Shown here in pieces: positions 21,959-30,198 of a stretch of 36,689 bases of DNA. Origin of the DNA: a virus; the IMG/VR virus record IMGVR_UViG_3300025009_000266, positions 1-36,689 of that record. One strand, 5' to 3'. Numbering within the stretch: the stretch's first letter is position 1; every line of letters begins with the position of its first letter. Under the pieces are notes generated by a model. That model worked only from the letters and a program-made list of their open reading frames with translations, did not search any database and was not told the DNA's origin. The translations under genes were made by a program, and so were the position numbers.

Positions 21959-22417
21959 ATGAAAAAATCAATTGTTCTTATAGCCCTGCTGATTGCGCTG
22001 AGCGCATCGCTGCAGGCTCAGTGGATCAACAACACCGACAATACTTCGTTCAATTTTATTGCTCCGGACGGGGCAACGGCAACCAAGAATGAGGTACTCT
22101 TCCCATTCAGTGAGGTGACAACTTACAGCACAACTAACGATACGCTGACACTAACCGTGGAACAGCAGTTTACTGTTTACAGTACTACAGACACCCTGGA
22201 TGCAAATACTTATTTCTACCTGACAATAGATGCACAGATTACGGCCGGGGCACAGCTTTTACTTCTTTGTAAATCGGGGGCAGTAGCAAGAAGCTTTATA
22301 CCCAAGACAGGATTTATTGGGACTACTGCCACAGGAACCATAAACAAGAGTAAGTACCTGCAATTTATTTATAACGGGACAGCATTTATTCATGTGGGGA
22401 CAATGCAGATTGACTAA
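21959..22417 (+). CDS. Exported small protein in the decoration-protein position
   Basis: A 152-aa protein with a clear signal peptide (MKKSIVLIALLIALSASLQA, cleavage near residue 21) and a Thr-rich all-beta mature part (TYSTTNDTLTLTVEQQFTVY, TGTINKSKYLQFIYNGTAF). Its position between protease and major capsid is that of the Mu gp32-34/head-decoration genes, and the beta-rich Thr pattern fits a trimeric decoration protein. The signal sequence is at odds with cytoplasmic assembly, unless removed by the phage protease. Confidence 0.6.
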   Translation: MKKSIVLIALLIALSASLQAQWINNTDNTSFNFIAPDGATATKNEVLFPFSEVTTYSTTNDTLTLTVEQQFTVYSTTDTLDANTYFYLTIDAQITAGAQLLLLCKSGAVARSFIPKTGFIGTTATGTINKSKYLQFIYNGTAFIHVGTMQID

Positions 22418-22445
22418 CCCCCTAAATCCCCCCAAGGGGGGACTT
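22416..22445. repeat. GC-palindromic mini-repeat, intergenic copy
   Basis: AACCCCCTAAATCCCCCCAA followed by GGGGGGACTT, the same unit as at 5901-5930. It begins inside the stop codon of the previous gene. The C6-AA-G6 hairpin may act on the transcript just upstream of the capsid gene. Confidence 0.75.
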
Positions 22446-22484
22446 AAATAACGATTAAACGATTAACAAATACTTAAAAAAACG

Positions 22485-23558
22485 ATGAAAGCTTTGAAAT
22501 TTTTCTCGACAATTATGCTCAGCCTTTTTATGGCTGTATTTGCCGGATCGGCAATAGGTTTCGGCCTTAATATAGATCCAGGGGTACCGATAGGAATACT
22601 TGCAGGGGTGAGCCTTATTCCGATGAATATGGCGGGTGTACTGCCGATGGCGGTGCAGAAAGAGATATGGGTGAACCATATTATAGGGAACCTGTTCAAA
22701 AATAATGAGTTTCTGAACTTTGCTTTCAATGCCGATCAGTATGTATTGGCAGGCAAGGTAGTTCATATTCCGCAGGCAGCAGCTGCTCCGGCCACCGCTA
22801 AAAACAGAACAAGCTTACCGGCAACCGTTGTAAAAAGAACCGATACTGATGTGACTTACGCACTTGACGAGTACACTACAGATCCGGTACTGATACCTAA
22901 TGCCGATAATTATGAACTGAGTTATGATAAACGCGAGAGCGTGCTGGCAGAAAGCGAGGCAAGCCTGAGGGAGACCGTGGCTGAATGGATGCTCAGGAAC
23001 TGGGCCCCGACGGTATCGGGGAGTAAGTTAAGGACCACCGGTGCGGATGTGGCCGCACATGCACCTGACGCCACGGGCGAGAGGAAGAAGATATTGTCGA
23101 ATGATTTTAAGATAATTCAGAAGACATTCGATAAGTGGAACATACCGGGAGAGGACAGGTTTGCCCTGTTGGATGCCGATATGTACGATCAGCTGCTTGA
23201 CAGCTTCAGTGAAACAACTTACCGGGATTTCAGTAAGATAGTAGATCCTACCAAGGGAATAGTTGGAGAGCTCTACGGATTTAAGGTGATGAAGAGAAGC
23301 TCAGTAATGGTGTACGATGCTGCCCTGGCACCCAAGGATCCGGATGACGCAGGCGCAGCCACCGACTTTGCAGCAAGCTTATTCTGGCAGAAGAACGCCC
23401 TGGAGCGCGCTTTAGGGATGAATGAGTTCTTTGAAAGGATGAAGGATCCGACTTATTACGGCGACATATACAGCTTCCTGTTAAGAATGGGGGGTAGGAT
23501 ACGCAGGAGTGACAGCAAGGGTGTTGTGGCCCTGTTAGAAGATGCTCCGGCAACTTAA
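22485..23558 (+). CDS. Major capsid protein
   Basis: A 357-aa protein in the gpT position. The body (60-357) has capsid-like features: VQKEIWVNHIIGNLFKNNEFLNFAFNADQYV, a Pro/Ala linker, ESEASLRETVAEWMLRNWAP, FDKWNIPGEDRFALLDADMYDQLLDSF, DPTKGIVGELYGFKVMKRSSV, and a C-terminal FLLRMGGRIRRSDSKGVVALLE, as in other Bacteroidota transposable-phage capsids. The first about 50 residues (MKALKFFSTIMLSLFMAVFA and onward) are strongly hydrophobic, like a signal or membrane anchor, which is unusual; they may be a delta-domain removed by the protease. No tail sheath follows, so this is not a myovirus layout. Confidence 0.82.
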   Translation: MKALKFFSTIMLSLFMAVFAGSAIGFGLNIDPGVPIGILAGVSLIPMNMAGVLPMAVQKEIWVNHIIGNLFKNNEFLNFAFNADQYVLAGKVVHIPQAAAAPATAKNRTSLPATVVKRTDTDVTYALDEYTTDPVLIPNADNYELSYDKRESVLAESEASLRETVAEWMLRNWAPTVSGSKLRTTGADVAAHAPDATGERKKILSNDFKIIQKTFDKWNIPGEDRFALLDADMYDQLLDSFSETTYRDFSKIVDPTKGIVGELYGFKVMKRSSVMVYDAALAPKDPDDAGAATDFAASLFWQKNALERALGMNEFFERMKDPTYYGDIYSFLLRMGGRIRRSDSKGVVALLEDAPAT

Positions 23559-23594
23559 GATAATTTTTCATTCAGGTTAGGTTTAGGGTAAGGG

Positions 23595-23629
23595 AAAGCC
23601 CGGAGTGCTTTGAAGCCCCGGGCTTTTTT
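23595..23629 (+). terminator. Rho-independent terminator after the capsid gene
   Basis: AAAGCCCGG (23595-23603) pairs with CCGGGCTTT (23618-23626), loop 14 nt, T-run 23624-23629. It may lower expression of lysis and tail genes relative to capsid. Confidence 0.8.
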
Positions 23630-23662
23630 ACCACCCCACCCCACCCCAAAAAGACAAAAGTT

Positions 23663-24196
23663 ATGGCTGAGCTTGACGATAAAAACACCACCCAATCCCC
23701 ACAAGGGGGGGCTGAGATCCCTGAGAGAGATACGGGGATGATGATCAGTGATCATATCAGCTACCAGGAGGCAACAGAGAGTGAAACGGCTGAGAAGCTG
23801 GGTGTGAAAAATGATCCCCCGGACGAGATCCTCGAGGTGATGAAGGTAACTGCCCGGAAGTTATTTGAGCCTTTAAGGAGATTCTGGAAGACCGCTATAT
23901 GGGTCAGCAGCTTTTACCGTTCCCCTCAGGTGAATGCAGCCCTGAAGGGATCGAAGGATAGTCAGCACATGAAGGGTGAGGCCATGGACATAGATGCCCA
24001 GGTGTACGGGATGATAAGCAACCGGCAGGTATTCGAGTACCTGAGGGACAACGTGATATTCGACCAACTGATATGGGAAGAGGGAAACGATGACGAACCG
24101 GATTGGGTACATGTAAGCTTCAGGGCCAACGCCAACAGAATGCAGGTATACCGTAAGTACGTGAAGAAGGGAAAAGCCAAATACATCAGGTTATGA
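23663..24196 (+). CDS. Peptidase M15 endolysin (D-Ala-D-Ala type)
   Basis: A 177-aa protein with the zinc peptidase M15 motifs SQHMKGEAMD (101-109 region; H102 and D109) and WVHVS (148-152; H150), plus VSSFYRSPQVNAAL. It cleaves peptide stems of peptidoglycan. Residues 9-17 (TTQSPQGGA) come from a GC mini-repeat (23687-23713); the conserved part begins at MMISDHISYQEATES (26), so the original start may have been the ATG at 23738 or 23741. It has no signal peptide and so needs the holin downstream. Confidence 0.88.
   Translation: MAELDDKNTTQSPQGGAEIPERDTGMMISDHISYQEATESETAEKLGVKNDPPDEILEVMKVTARKLFEPLRRFWKTAIWVSSFYRSPQVNAALKGSKDSQHMKGEAMDIDAQVYGMISNRQVFEYLRDNVIFDQLIWEEGNDDEPDWVHVSFRANANRMQVYRKYVKKGKAKYIRL
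23687..23713. repeat. GC-palindromic mini-repeat in the endolysin gene
   Basis: ACCACCCAATCCCCACAAGG and following G-run: a variant of the units at 5901 and 22416. It is translated in frame at the endolysin N-terminus, upstream of the conserved domain. Confidence 0.6.
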
Positions 24197-24483
24197 ATGA
24201 ACATCCGGATGTAGCTATATGGGTATTGAGCGGTGTAGTAGGTGTAATGGCCGTGGTACTTTGGTGGAGCTTCAGGCTGTGGATCAAAGGAGTGAATGAA
24301 AAGATTGCAGAGATGATGGCAAAGCTTGAGGTTGTAGGCAATAAGAATGTTGGTTTTGAGAAGGACATAGCGCGCCTGGATCGCTACTATGAATCGCACG
24401 ATAAACGCATGCATGATTACTCAGAGAGGATAAGAGAAATTGAACATAAACAGGCAGGTTGCCGTAATTGTACAGTAAAATGA
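24193..24483 (+). CDS. Membrane-anchored coiled-coil protein of the lysis cassette
   Basis: A 96-aa protein with one N-terminal membrane span (VAIWVLSGVVGVMAVVLWWSF, residues 7-27) and a C-terminal helical/coiled-coil region ending GCRNCTVK. It overlaps the endolysin gene by 4 bp and the holin gene by 4 bp. The shape (N-in anchor, periplasmic coil) fits an inner-membrane spanin or accessory holin; no sequence family recognised. Confidence 0.6.
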   Translation: MNEHPDVAIWVLSGVVGVMAVVLWWSFRLWIKGVNEKIAEMMAKLEVVGNKNVGFEKDIARLDRYYESHDKRMHDYSERIREIEHKQAGCRNCTVK

Positions 24484-24935
24484 TATTACAGGGATTCTTA
24501 GCAAAGATATTCGGAGGAGGATCGGGCCAGGGCAATAGTGTTGTGAAGGATGTGCTGGAGGGGATTGACGGCCTTACAACCTCGAAAGAGGAAAAGGAGG
24601 AGCTCAGGCTTAAGGCGCTTAGCATATACATAGATGATGTTAAAAACGCCAGGCAGATGTATATGACCGACAACTGGCTGCAGAAAGTGTTCGCCATAGT
24701 GTTCCTGATTGCTTACATACTACTTACATCGCTCCTGGTATGGGGACTATGGGTGTATGTTAAAGCCGGAGTTATTGATGTGCCGGAGTGGGTTGTGGCT
24801 TTCATATCGTCGCTTTGGGGAGGACTGAGCGCCAAGCTCAATACTATAGTTGATTTCCTGTTCGGCAGCTCGCAAGGGAGCCAGGACAAGAATGTTATTA
24901 ACCGGGATGTATTAACAAAACTTAACACCAAATAA
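24480..24935 (+). CDS. Holin-like membrane protein
   Basis: A 151-aa protein from the ATG at 24480, which overlaps the preceding stop (ATGA); a TTG at 24468 is less likely. An N-terminal amphipathic, Gly-rich segment is followed by an acidic helix and two membrane spans (VFAIVFLIAYILLTSLLVWGLW and VVAFISSLWGGLSAKLNTIVDFLFG), then a polar tail GSSQGSQDKN. This layout is common for holins next to phage endolysins. Function by context. Confidence 0.7.
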   Translation: MILQGFLAKIFGGGSGQGNSVVKDVLEGIDGLTTSKEEKEELRLKALSIYIDDVKNARQMYMTDNWLQKVFAIVFLIAYILLTSLLVWGLWVYVKAGVIDVPEWVVAFISSLWGGLSAKLNTIVDFLFGSSQGSQDKNVINRDVLTKLNTK

Positions 24936-24936
24936 T

Positions 24937-25371
24937 ATGGCAAATACGGGTATTTATCATGGTTCAGACGCGTTGCTTTATGTAGGAGGAACAGCAGTCG
25001 GACATGCAACCAGTCATGATCTGGATGTGAAATCAGAGCTTATTGTCCGCAGAACCAAGGATACAGGGAAGTTTCCGACACGGAAGCTGGTGGGCATAGA
25101 CGCCAGTTGTAACGTGAAGGCACTTGTTCTGTATGACGGATACAGCTTTAAGGATCTGCTTACGGCCCAACTCGCAGGCACAGCTCTTACTCTTACGCTG
25201 AGGGGCCATAGCAGCGCTACCTGGGGAGTGCCCAAGGCAGTAGGCGACTGGTACATTACAATGCCGGCCCTGGTGAGCAATAATAGCATGAACATGTCGG
25301 TGAATGAAGACGGAAGCTATACATGCTCGTTTGACCTGAGTGGAACACTTGCAATATCAACTGAAACCTAA
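24937..25371 (+). CDS. Tail tube protein, copy 1
   Basis: A 144-aa protein of the TP901-1-like/phage major tail tube type: NTGIYHGSDALLYV, DVKSELIVRRTKDTGKFPTRKLVGIDASC, SNNSMNMSVNEDGSYTCSFDLSGTLAI. It builds the tube of a non-contractile tail. A close paralogue follows immediately (12 bp later). Confidence 0.85.
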   Translation: MANTGIYHGSDALLYVGGTAVGHATSHDLDVKSELIVRRTKDTGKFPTRKLVGIDASCNVKALVLYDGYSFKDLLTAQLAGTALTLTLRGHSSATWGVPKAVGDWYITMPALVSNNSMNMSVNEDGSYTCSFDLSGTLAISTET

Positions 25372-25383
25372 TAATCAAAAATT

Positions 25384-25839
25384 ATGAACGCAGGAATATA
25401 CCACGGATCTGATGCTCTTTTATACATTCAGACAGATGATGATCCGGTAGTAGTGTGGACCGCTGTCGGACATGCCTCGAGCCACGACATTGATATAAAA
25501 TCGGAAGAAATAGTCCGACGGACCAAGGATACCGGCAAGTTCCCAACACGGAAGCTTACCGGGATAGATGCATCAGTGAATGTGAAAGCCCTGGTGATGT
25601 ATGACGGGTACAGCCTTAAGGATCTGCTGACAGCTCAACTGGCGGGGACCTCACTTATAATGAAGCTTGCCGGTCATGAAAGCTCAACCTGGGGAGTAAG
25701 GGAGGATACCGGAGATTGGTTCCTGCAGGCGACAGTACTGGTAAGCAATAATAGCATGAACATGTCGGTGAACGAGGATGGCAGTTATACCTGCGCCTTT
25801 GATCTGAACGGGACCCTGAGTATAGAAACAGCATTGTAA
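25384..25839 (+). CDS. Tail tube protein, copy 2
   Basis: A 151-aa paralogue, clearly duplicated from the upstream gene (identical IVRRTKDTGKFPTRKL, YDGYS, KDLLTAQLAGT and SNNSMNMSVNEDGSYTC blocks) with a 7-residue insertion near residue 16 (QTDDDPVVVW region). One copy may form the bulk of the tube and the other a terminal ring or mixed tube. Confidence 0.85.
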   Translation: MNAGIYHGSDALLYIQTDDDPVVVWTAVGHASSHDIDIKSEEIVRRTKDTGKFPTRKLTGIDASVNVKALVMYDGYSLKDLLTAQLAGTSLIMKLAGHESSTWGVREDTGDWFLQATVLVSNNSMNMSVNEDGSYTCAFDLNGTLSIETAL

Positions 25840-25857
25840 AAATAAACCAACCTGAAT

Positions 25858-26157
25858 ATGCAGATAGTAAATTTTAACGGGAACAGGATCGAGTACAAGA
25901 GCTCGCATAGGGCTTTAAGAGAATATGAGAGGCTTTTCGGGAAGCCTGCCGACCAGCTGGAGACATACACTGACACAACCAACCTGATGTATGTTATTGT
26001 TAAAACACAGGCCAAAAAACAGGGAGTGGAATTCGAGCTGACGGTAGAGGAATTTATTGACTGGCTCGATGATAATGAAGGGGCGCTGGAGGGGTTTAAG
26101 AAAGAAGCTCAGGGCGCAGGGCTCAGTGCCCAGGAGGACGAGCAAAAAAAAAGCTGA
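25858..26157 (+). CDS. Tail assembly chaperone, short (G-like) form
   Basis: A 99-aa protein (IVNFNGNRIEYKSSHRALREYERLFGKPADQ ... FELTVEEFIDWLDDNEGALEGF) between tail tube and tape measure, the standard position of the chaperone G. It ends AQEDEQKKS just after an A9 run (26144-26152). A -1 slip there joins it to the downstream frame. Confidence 0.75.
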   Translation: MQIVNFNGNRIEYKSSHRALREYERLFGKPADQLETYTDTTNLMYVIVKTQAKKQGVEFELTVEEFIDWLDDNEGALEGFKKEAQGAGLSAQEDEQKKS

Positions 26158-26504
26158 CCATAAGCGAATGCCAGGCGATAGCCATTGGACAGTTGGGGAT
26201 GTGCCTGGATGATTTTCTTGACATATCCCCTTCTGAGTTTATGGAGATCCATGAGAAGTGGATAGAGAGAGAGACTGTAAGGCGGCAGGATGAATGGAAC
26301 AGAGCAAGATGGATGATATTTAAAACCTTGTGTCCGCCCGATAAAAAAAAGATTAATGTTTTCGATATAGAACAATTTTCGTGGGATCCCAGGGAGGCAG
26401 TGCCGGAATCGGTGCCGATAAGTAATAGGGAGAAATTCGAAGCAGCAACAAAGAAATATGGAAAGCGCTTACAAACTGGCGATAGAGATAGTAGCAAACG
26501 CTAA
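25858..26504 (+). CDS. Tail assembly chaperone, -1 frameshifted (GT-like) form
   Basis: The zero frame (codons CAA-AAA-AAA-AGC-TGA at 26143-26157) contains nine A. Slipping back one base continues as KKLTISECQAIAIGQLGMCLDDFLDISPSEFMEIHEKWIE and runs to 26504, giving about 214 residues. The second frame has no good start of its own (first Met is internal to a conserved-looking segment), which supports fusion by programmed frameshifting, as known for chaperones G/GT of many siphoviruses and myoviruses. The fused form should bind the tape measure protein. Confidence 0.72.
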
Positions 26505-28116
26505 GAACTTTGAGGTAAATATCAACAAGGCCGGCGGAGCGGTTGATAATATTGCCGAAAAGACCAGGGAGGCTACCGGGAAAAACTCGGAGCTGGCAGG
26601 ATCGTTTCAGAATGTTTCGGCAATGGCAGGGAAAGCCATGGGTGTTCTTGCTGCAGTAGGTGGTACAGTTGCTTTTTTGAAAAGTTCAATTGAGGCAGTT
26701 GAGGGACCCGGGGATAAATTTGAAGAGGTTATAAGCGGTGCGAAGTCGGCTGTTTTTGAATTTCAAAGGGCTATTGTAACTACTGATTTTTCAAATTTTC
26801 TGGAAAATCTCAAGGAGGGATATCTGAGAGGGAAGGACTTTGCTGCAGCTATGGATGAGCTGAAAGACATAAGCGCTTACGGTGATTATGTTATTGCAAA
26901 GAAAAAAGCAGAAAGCGCCGAACTCCAGGAGACAATAAAAAATAAGACCCTCGAGCTTGCCACAAGACGCAATTTTGCAGAACAACGCAATAAGATCGAA
27001 GAGGATATAATGAACAGGACCCAGACTCTGGCTCAAAAAAGATTTATTATTGAGAAAGAGAATTGGGAAAGAATCAATAAAATGTCGACTGAACAGGCTA
27101 TTCAGCTGTATGAATTTATTGACAGTTTGACAGGCGAGCAGGCTACTAAAATGAGCGAAATGTTTAAGCTTGCTGAAGATCAGCTGGGATGGAGGAATAA
27201 GAAAGGTACAGTAGAGGTTGTAATGGGGAGGACGGGTTTTTCGAGAGCATCGGTCGAAGCCTATAAAGAGTACCTCGATCTGATGAGAACAGGCGAGGCA
27301 GATGTTCTTCCAAAGCTTTTTGCAGCTTATAAGAATGTTGACCAGGTAAGGTTTGAGTCGCAGAGAACCTATAATAATGCTGTGAGGGAAACTTCAATGC
27401 TGTTACAACAGGAAGAAAAGGCAACTAAAAGCCTTATTGAAACCTTAAAAGATAAGATCAACTATAGTTCGCTGGGATACAAGCTCGGCACAGCTAAAGC
27501 AGGCGGAGCTGAAAAAGCCGGATATTCTGACGTTGATCAGACTAAAAAAGGGAGTGGCTTTTTTGCGAAGAGCTTAATCCTCCCGGGGGGCATCAATAAT
27601 CTCATAGCGTATAACGGCTACACCAGGGAGCAGATTGATCTTATGACAAAGGTTAATGAGGAGCTGACCAGTGAGGATATTCTTGTAAATACCCTTTCGA
27701 CATCTTTTACCAATATGTTTACCGGGATTGATGATGGATTCAGAGGACTGGCAATGTCGATTGTCAACCAGGTGAAGCAAATGGCAATTCAGCTTATGGC
27801 GCAAACAGCCATTTTCGGGCTGTTAAAACTGTTATTTCCGGGTGCCTCGCTGGTGACAGGAGGACTCAAGGCTTTCCTGGGTTTTGCAGCTCCAAAGATG
27901 GCTGCAGGAGGACTGGCTTACGGACCTACATTCGCGCAGGTGGGTGAGTACCCGGGTGCAAGGCAGGATCCGGAGGTGATATCGCCCCTTAGCAAGCTTA
28001 GAGATATTATAGGATCGCAGCAGGCGGTACCGCAAAGAATGAGGCTGACGGTTGAAGGAGGCGGGCTGATAGGATATTTTGAGTACCAGCAGAGAAAGAC
28101 AGATAATTACAGGTAA
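26458..28116 (+). CDS. Tape measure protein
   Basis: A 552-aa protein, long helical with coiled coils (NAKNFEVNINKAGGAVDNIAEKTREATG, KKKAESAELQETIKNKTLEL), a short hydrophobic segment (AMGVLAAVGGTVAFL) and a C-terminal membrane-like and Gly-rich region (MAIQLMAQTAIFGLLKLLFPGA, MAAGGLAYGPTFAQVGEYPGARQDPEVISPLSKL) typical of tape measures. It starts 47 bp inside the chaperone frame. The short length predicts a relatively short tail. Confidence 0.82.
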   Translation: MESAYKLAIEIVANAKNFEVNINKAGGAVDNIAEKTREATGKNSELAGSFQNVSAMAGKAMGVLAAVGGTVAFLKSSIEAVEGPGDKFEEVISGAKSAVFEFQRAIVTTDFSNFLENLKEGYLRGKDFAAAMDELKDISAYGDYVIAKKKAESAELQETIKNKTLELATRRNFAEQRNKIEEDIMNRTQTLAQKRFIIEKENWERINKMSTEQAIQLYEFIDSLTGEQATKMSEMFKLAEDQLGWRNKKGTVEVVMGRTGFSRASVEAYKEYLDLMRTGEADVLPKLFAAYKNVDQVRFESQRTYNNAVRETSMLLQQEEKATKSLIETLKDKINYSSLGYKLGTAKAGGAEKAGYSDVDQTKKGSGFFAKSLILPGGINNLIAYNGYTREQIDLMTKVNEELTSEDILVNTLSTSFTNMFTGIDDGFRGLAMSIVNQVKQMAIQLMAQTAIFGLLKLLFPGASLVTGGLKAFLGFAAPKMAAGGLAYGPTFAQVGEYPGARQDPEVISPLSKLRDIIGSQQAVPQRMRLTVEGGGLIGYFEYQQRKTDNYR

Positions 28117-28119
28117 CCA

Positions 28120-30198
28120 GTGGCATACGGACAGTCACATAAGATAGAGTGGAAGGATAACGCGGATATTGATTCGAAGATCGAGATCTGGGAGGAGGGT
28201 TATGTGAGCAGCGTGGTTGAATGTGAGGCAGCCGACGATCCTTTGACGGTAGATGTTGCCCCGATGAATCCGACCATATTTATACCTGTTGTTGGCAAAG
28301 GGGCAACCATAAAAGTACTATCGGTGACAAACGGCCAGTTTCTGGGTTTATATACGCTGGATCCGGTTAAGCGAATGATTAAAATCTTCAAGAATAACCA
28401 GGCTAATCCCTGGTGGCTCGGTTACATTAACGCTGAACAGTACAGCGAGCCTTACAGCAGACTAACCAATTACCCGGTAACTATTAACTGCAACGACGGA
28501 TTTAACGCACTAAGCCGGTTCAAGTACTTAAACGGCACTGATAAATATGTTACCCTGGAAACAATGTGGACGGTGCTGACCAGGATCCTAGCCAGGACCG
28601 GTCTGCCTTACCAGTATATATATTTTGCATCAAAGCTCTCATGTACCGGCGTTACGCCTGCAGCTGATGAAACAATATGGCACAACCTTGAGGTTGACCA
28701 GAACAATTATTATGATGAGCAGGATGAGCCGATGACTCACAGGGCAGTACTGGAGGAACTACTAAAGCCAAAGGGTCTGCAGATAAGGCAGGAGTCGGGG
28801 TCGATATTTATATATGAACCACAGATGCTGGCTGATACCAGCTTCAGCGCCAAGAGGTTCAATGGAACTACATACGCCTATGTTGACACTGTGGCAGTGA
28901 GCAATAATTTTGATATAAGTAACGGGGATATCAACTGGGATAATGAGGACCAGGTACTAAATATAAAGAGTGGATTCAGCAAACAGAAGATACGTTATTC
29001 TCCTTATATGCCCCAGGGTGGAGCTGTTGAAGAGTTAGACTTTTCGGACAGGGATAAATGGACGGGTGCTGAGACGTGGACCCCCACCGCGAGTGGAATA
29101 GAAAGGCTTACGGGTATCACGGCAGTTGAGGGGATGACACTTACTTACGGGTCAAATTTTGCAGGACACAGATTACGATGGGCAGTTGATGACGAAGGTA
29201 TATATGGGCCCGGTGAAGAGGAATTATATCTGCAGCAGCAATTTGACCTGACAGGCATATTGGCAATTATACCTGGTGATATAATTGTCGGGCAAAAATC
29301 TGATCAGTTCCTTTTGTTTGAATGTGATGTATATATCCATTCAAAGGCAAATGGAGAGAATAGTGAAGATGTTAGTGTGATGGCAAGGAGTCTGAAAGTG
29401 CCTTTTACAGTCCAGATTAATTCTAAAGGACCAGTGAAGGACCTTGGTACAGGTTTTTACTCCTGGACCACAGGATCGGGTGACGATCTGTATGCACAGA
29501 AGAGGACCTCTAATTACTCGGAATCGATATGTGATAAATGGCTCCACATTAAACAGGCAATACCATGGAATATACCGGGAGGTAATGTTTATTTATCAGT
29601 TAAAACCCCGGTGGTATATGAAGGATTTGGCACAACAGAATTAGACTCGACTGATGGTATACTGGCCAAGAGAATAAGAAATGCCAAGGTAAGTATATTG
29701 ACAAATGCTGATAATACAGAAGGGGGTATTGTATCAAATGTAAACAAGGCAGATGAGGTGAGTGAAGAAGATGGAGAATATAAGGGAGTTCTTAATGTTG
29801 ACTTCCAGAACGAGGCTCCTGAAATAACGCTGTTTCATTCAGATGCCAGGAACATATCCGACAGAGGAGCTGTGAGAGATAATAACGGGAATTTCACCAC
29901 AGGCTGGAGAAAAACAGGTGATACATCTGATTATATTTTACCTCATTTGCTTTTAAGGTCTATAATAAGCCAATACCAGGAGAGCAATATTGTACTATCG
30001 GGTACTATGGAGGCCGGTGCGCTTATGGATGTCAACGGGGGCCCAAATTTTCTACACACGGTTCAGGACACAGATCAGCCCCAGTGCGGATCCAAAAAAC
30101 TTATGTTCACTGGAGGGCAGTACAGTGATTTTAACAGAACCATAAGTGGTACCTGGGAAGAGATAAGACTCGAGGATTTAACAATTGCGGTGGAATGA
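28120..30198 (+). CDS. Distal tail / tail-tip protein
   Basis: A 692-aa protein starting at GTG 28120 (3 bp after the tape measure stop; a TAA just upstream limits alternatives). The N-terminal part (IEWKDNADIDSKIEIWEEG, DPLTVDVAPMN, YPVTINCNDGFNALSRFKYLNG, LEELLKPKGLQIRQESGSIFIYEP) follows the pattern of Bacteroidota phage tail-tip proteins that combine Dit/Tal-like functions. The C-terminal half is beta-rich. It would form the tip that connects tube and fibres. Confidence 0.65.
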   Translation: MAYGQSHKIEWKDNADIDSKIEIWEEGYVSSVVECEAADDPLTVDVAPMNPTIFIPVVGKGATIKVLSVTNGQFLGLYTLDPVKRMIKIFKNNQANPWWLGYINAEQYSEPYSRLTNYPVTINCNDGFNALSRFKYLNGTDKYVTLETMWTVLTRILARTGLPYQYIYFASKLSCTGVTPAADETIWHNLEVDQNNYYDEQDEPMTHRAVLEELLKPKGLQIRQESGSIFIYEPQMLADTSFSAKRFNGTTYAYVDTVAVSNNFDISNGDINWDNEDQVLNIKSGFSKQKIRYSPYMPQGGAVEELDFSDRDKWTGAETWTPTASGIERLTGITAVEGMTLTYGSNFAGHRLRWAVDDEGIYGPGEEELYLQQQFDLTGILAIIPGDIIVGQKSDQFLLFECDVYIHSKANGENSEDVSVMARSLKVPFTVQINSKGPVKDLGTGFYSWTTGSGDDLYAQKRTSNYSESICDKWLHIKQAIPWNIPGGNVYLSVKTPVVYEGFGTTELDSTDGILAKRIRNAKVSILTNADNTEGGIVSNVNKADEVSEEDGEYKGVLNVDFQNEAPEITLFHSDARNISDRGAVRDNNGNFTTGWRKTGDTSDYILPHLLLRSIISQYQESNIVLSGTMEAGALMDVNGGPNFLHTVQDTDQPQCGSKKLMFTGGQYSDFNRTISGTWEEIRLEDLTIAVE

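Noticed and set aside
22455-22766. Long minus-strand frames opposite the capsid gene
   Set aside because: They are mirror frames of the capsid coding sequence, with no start context or family likeness.
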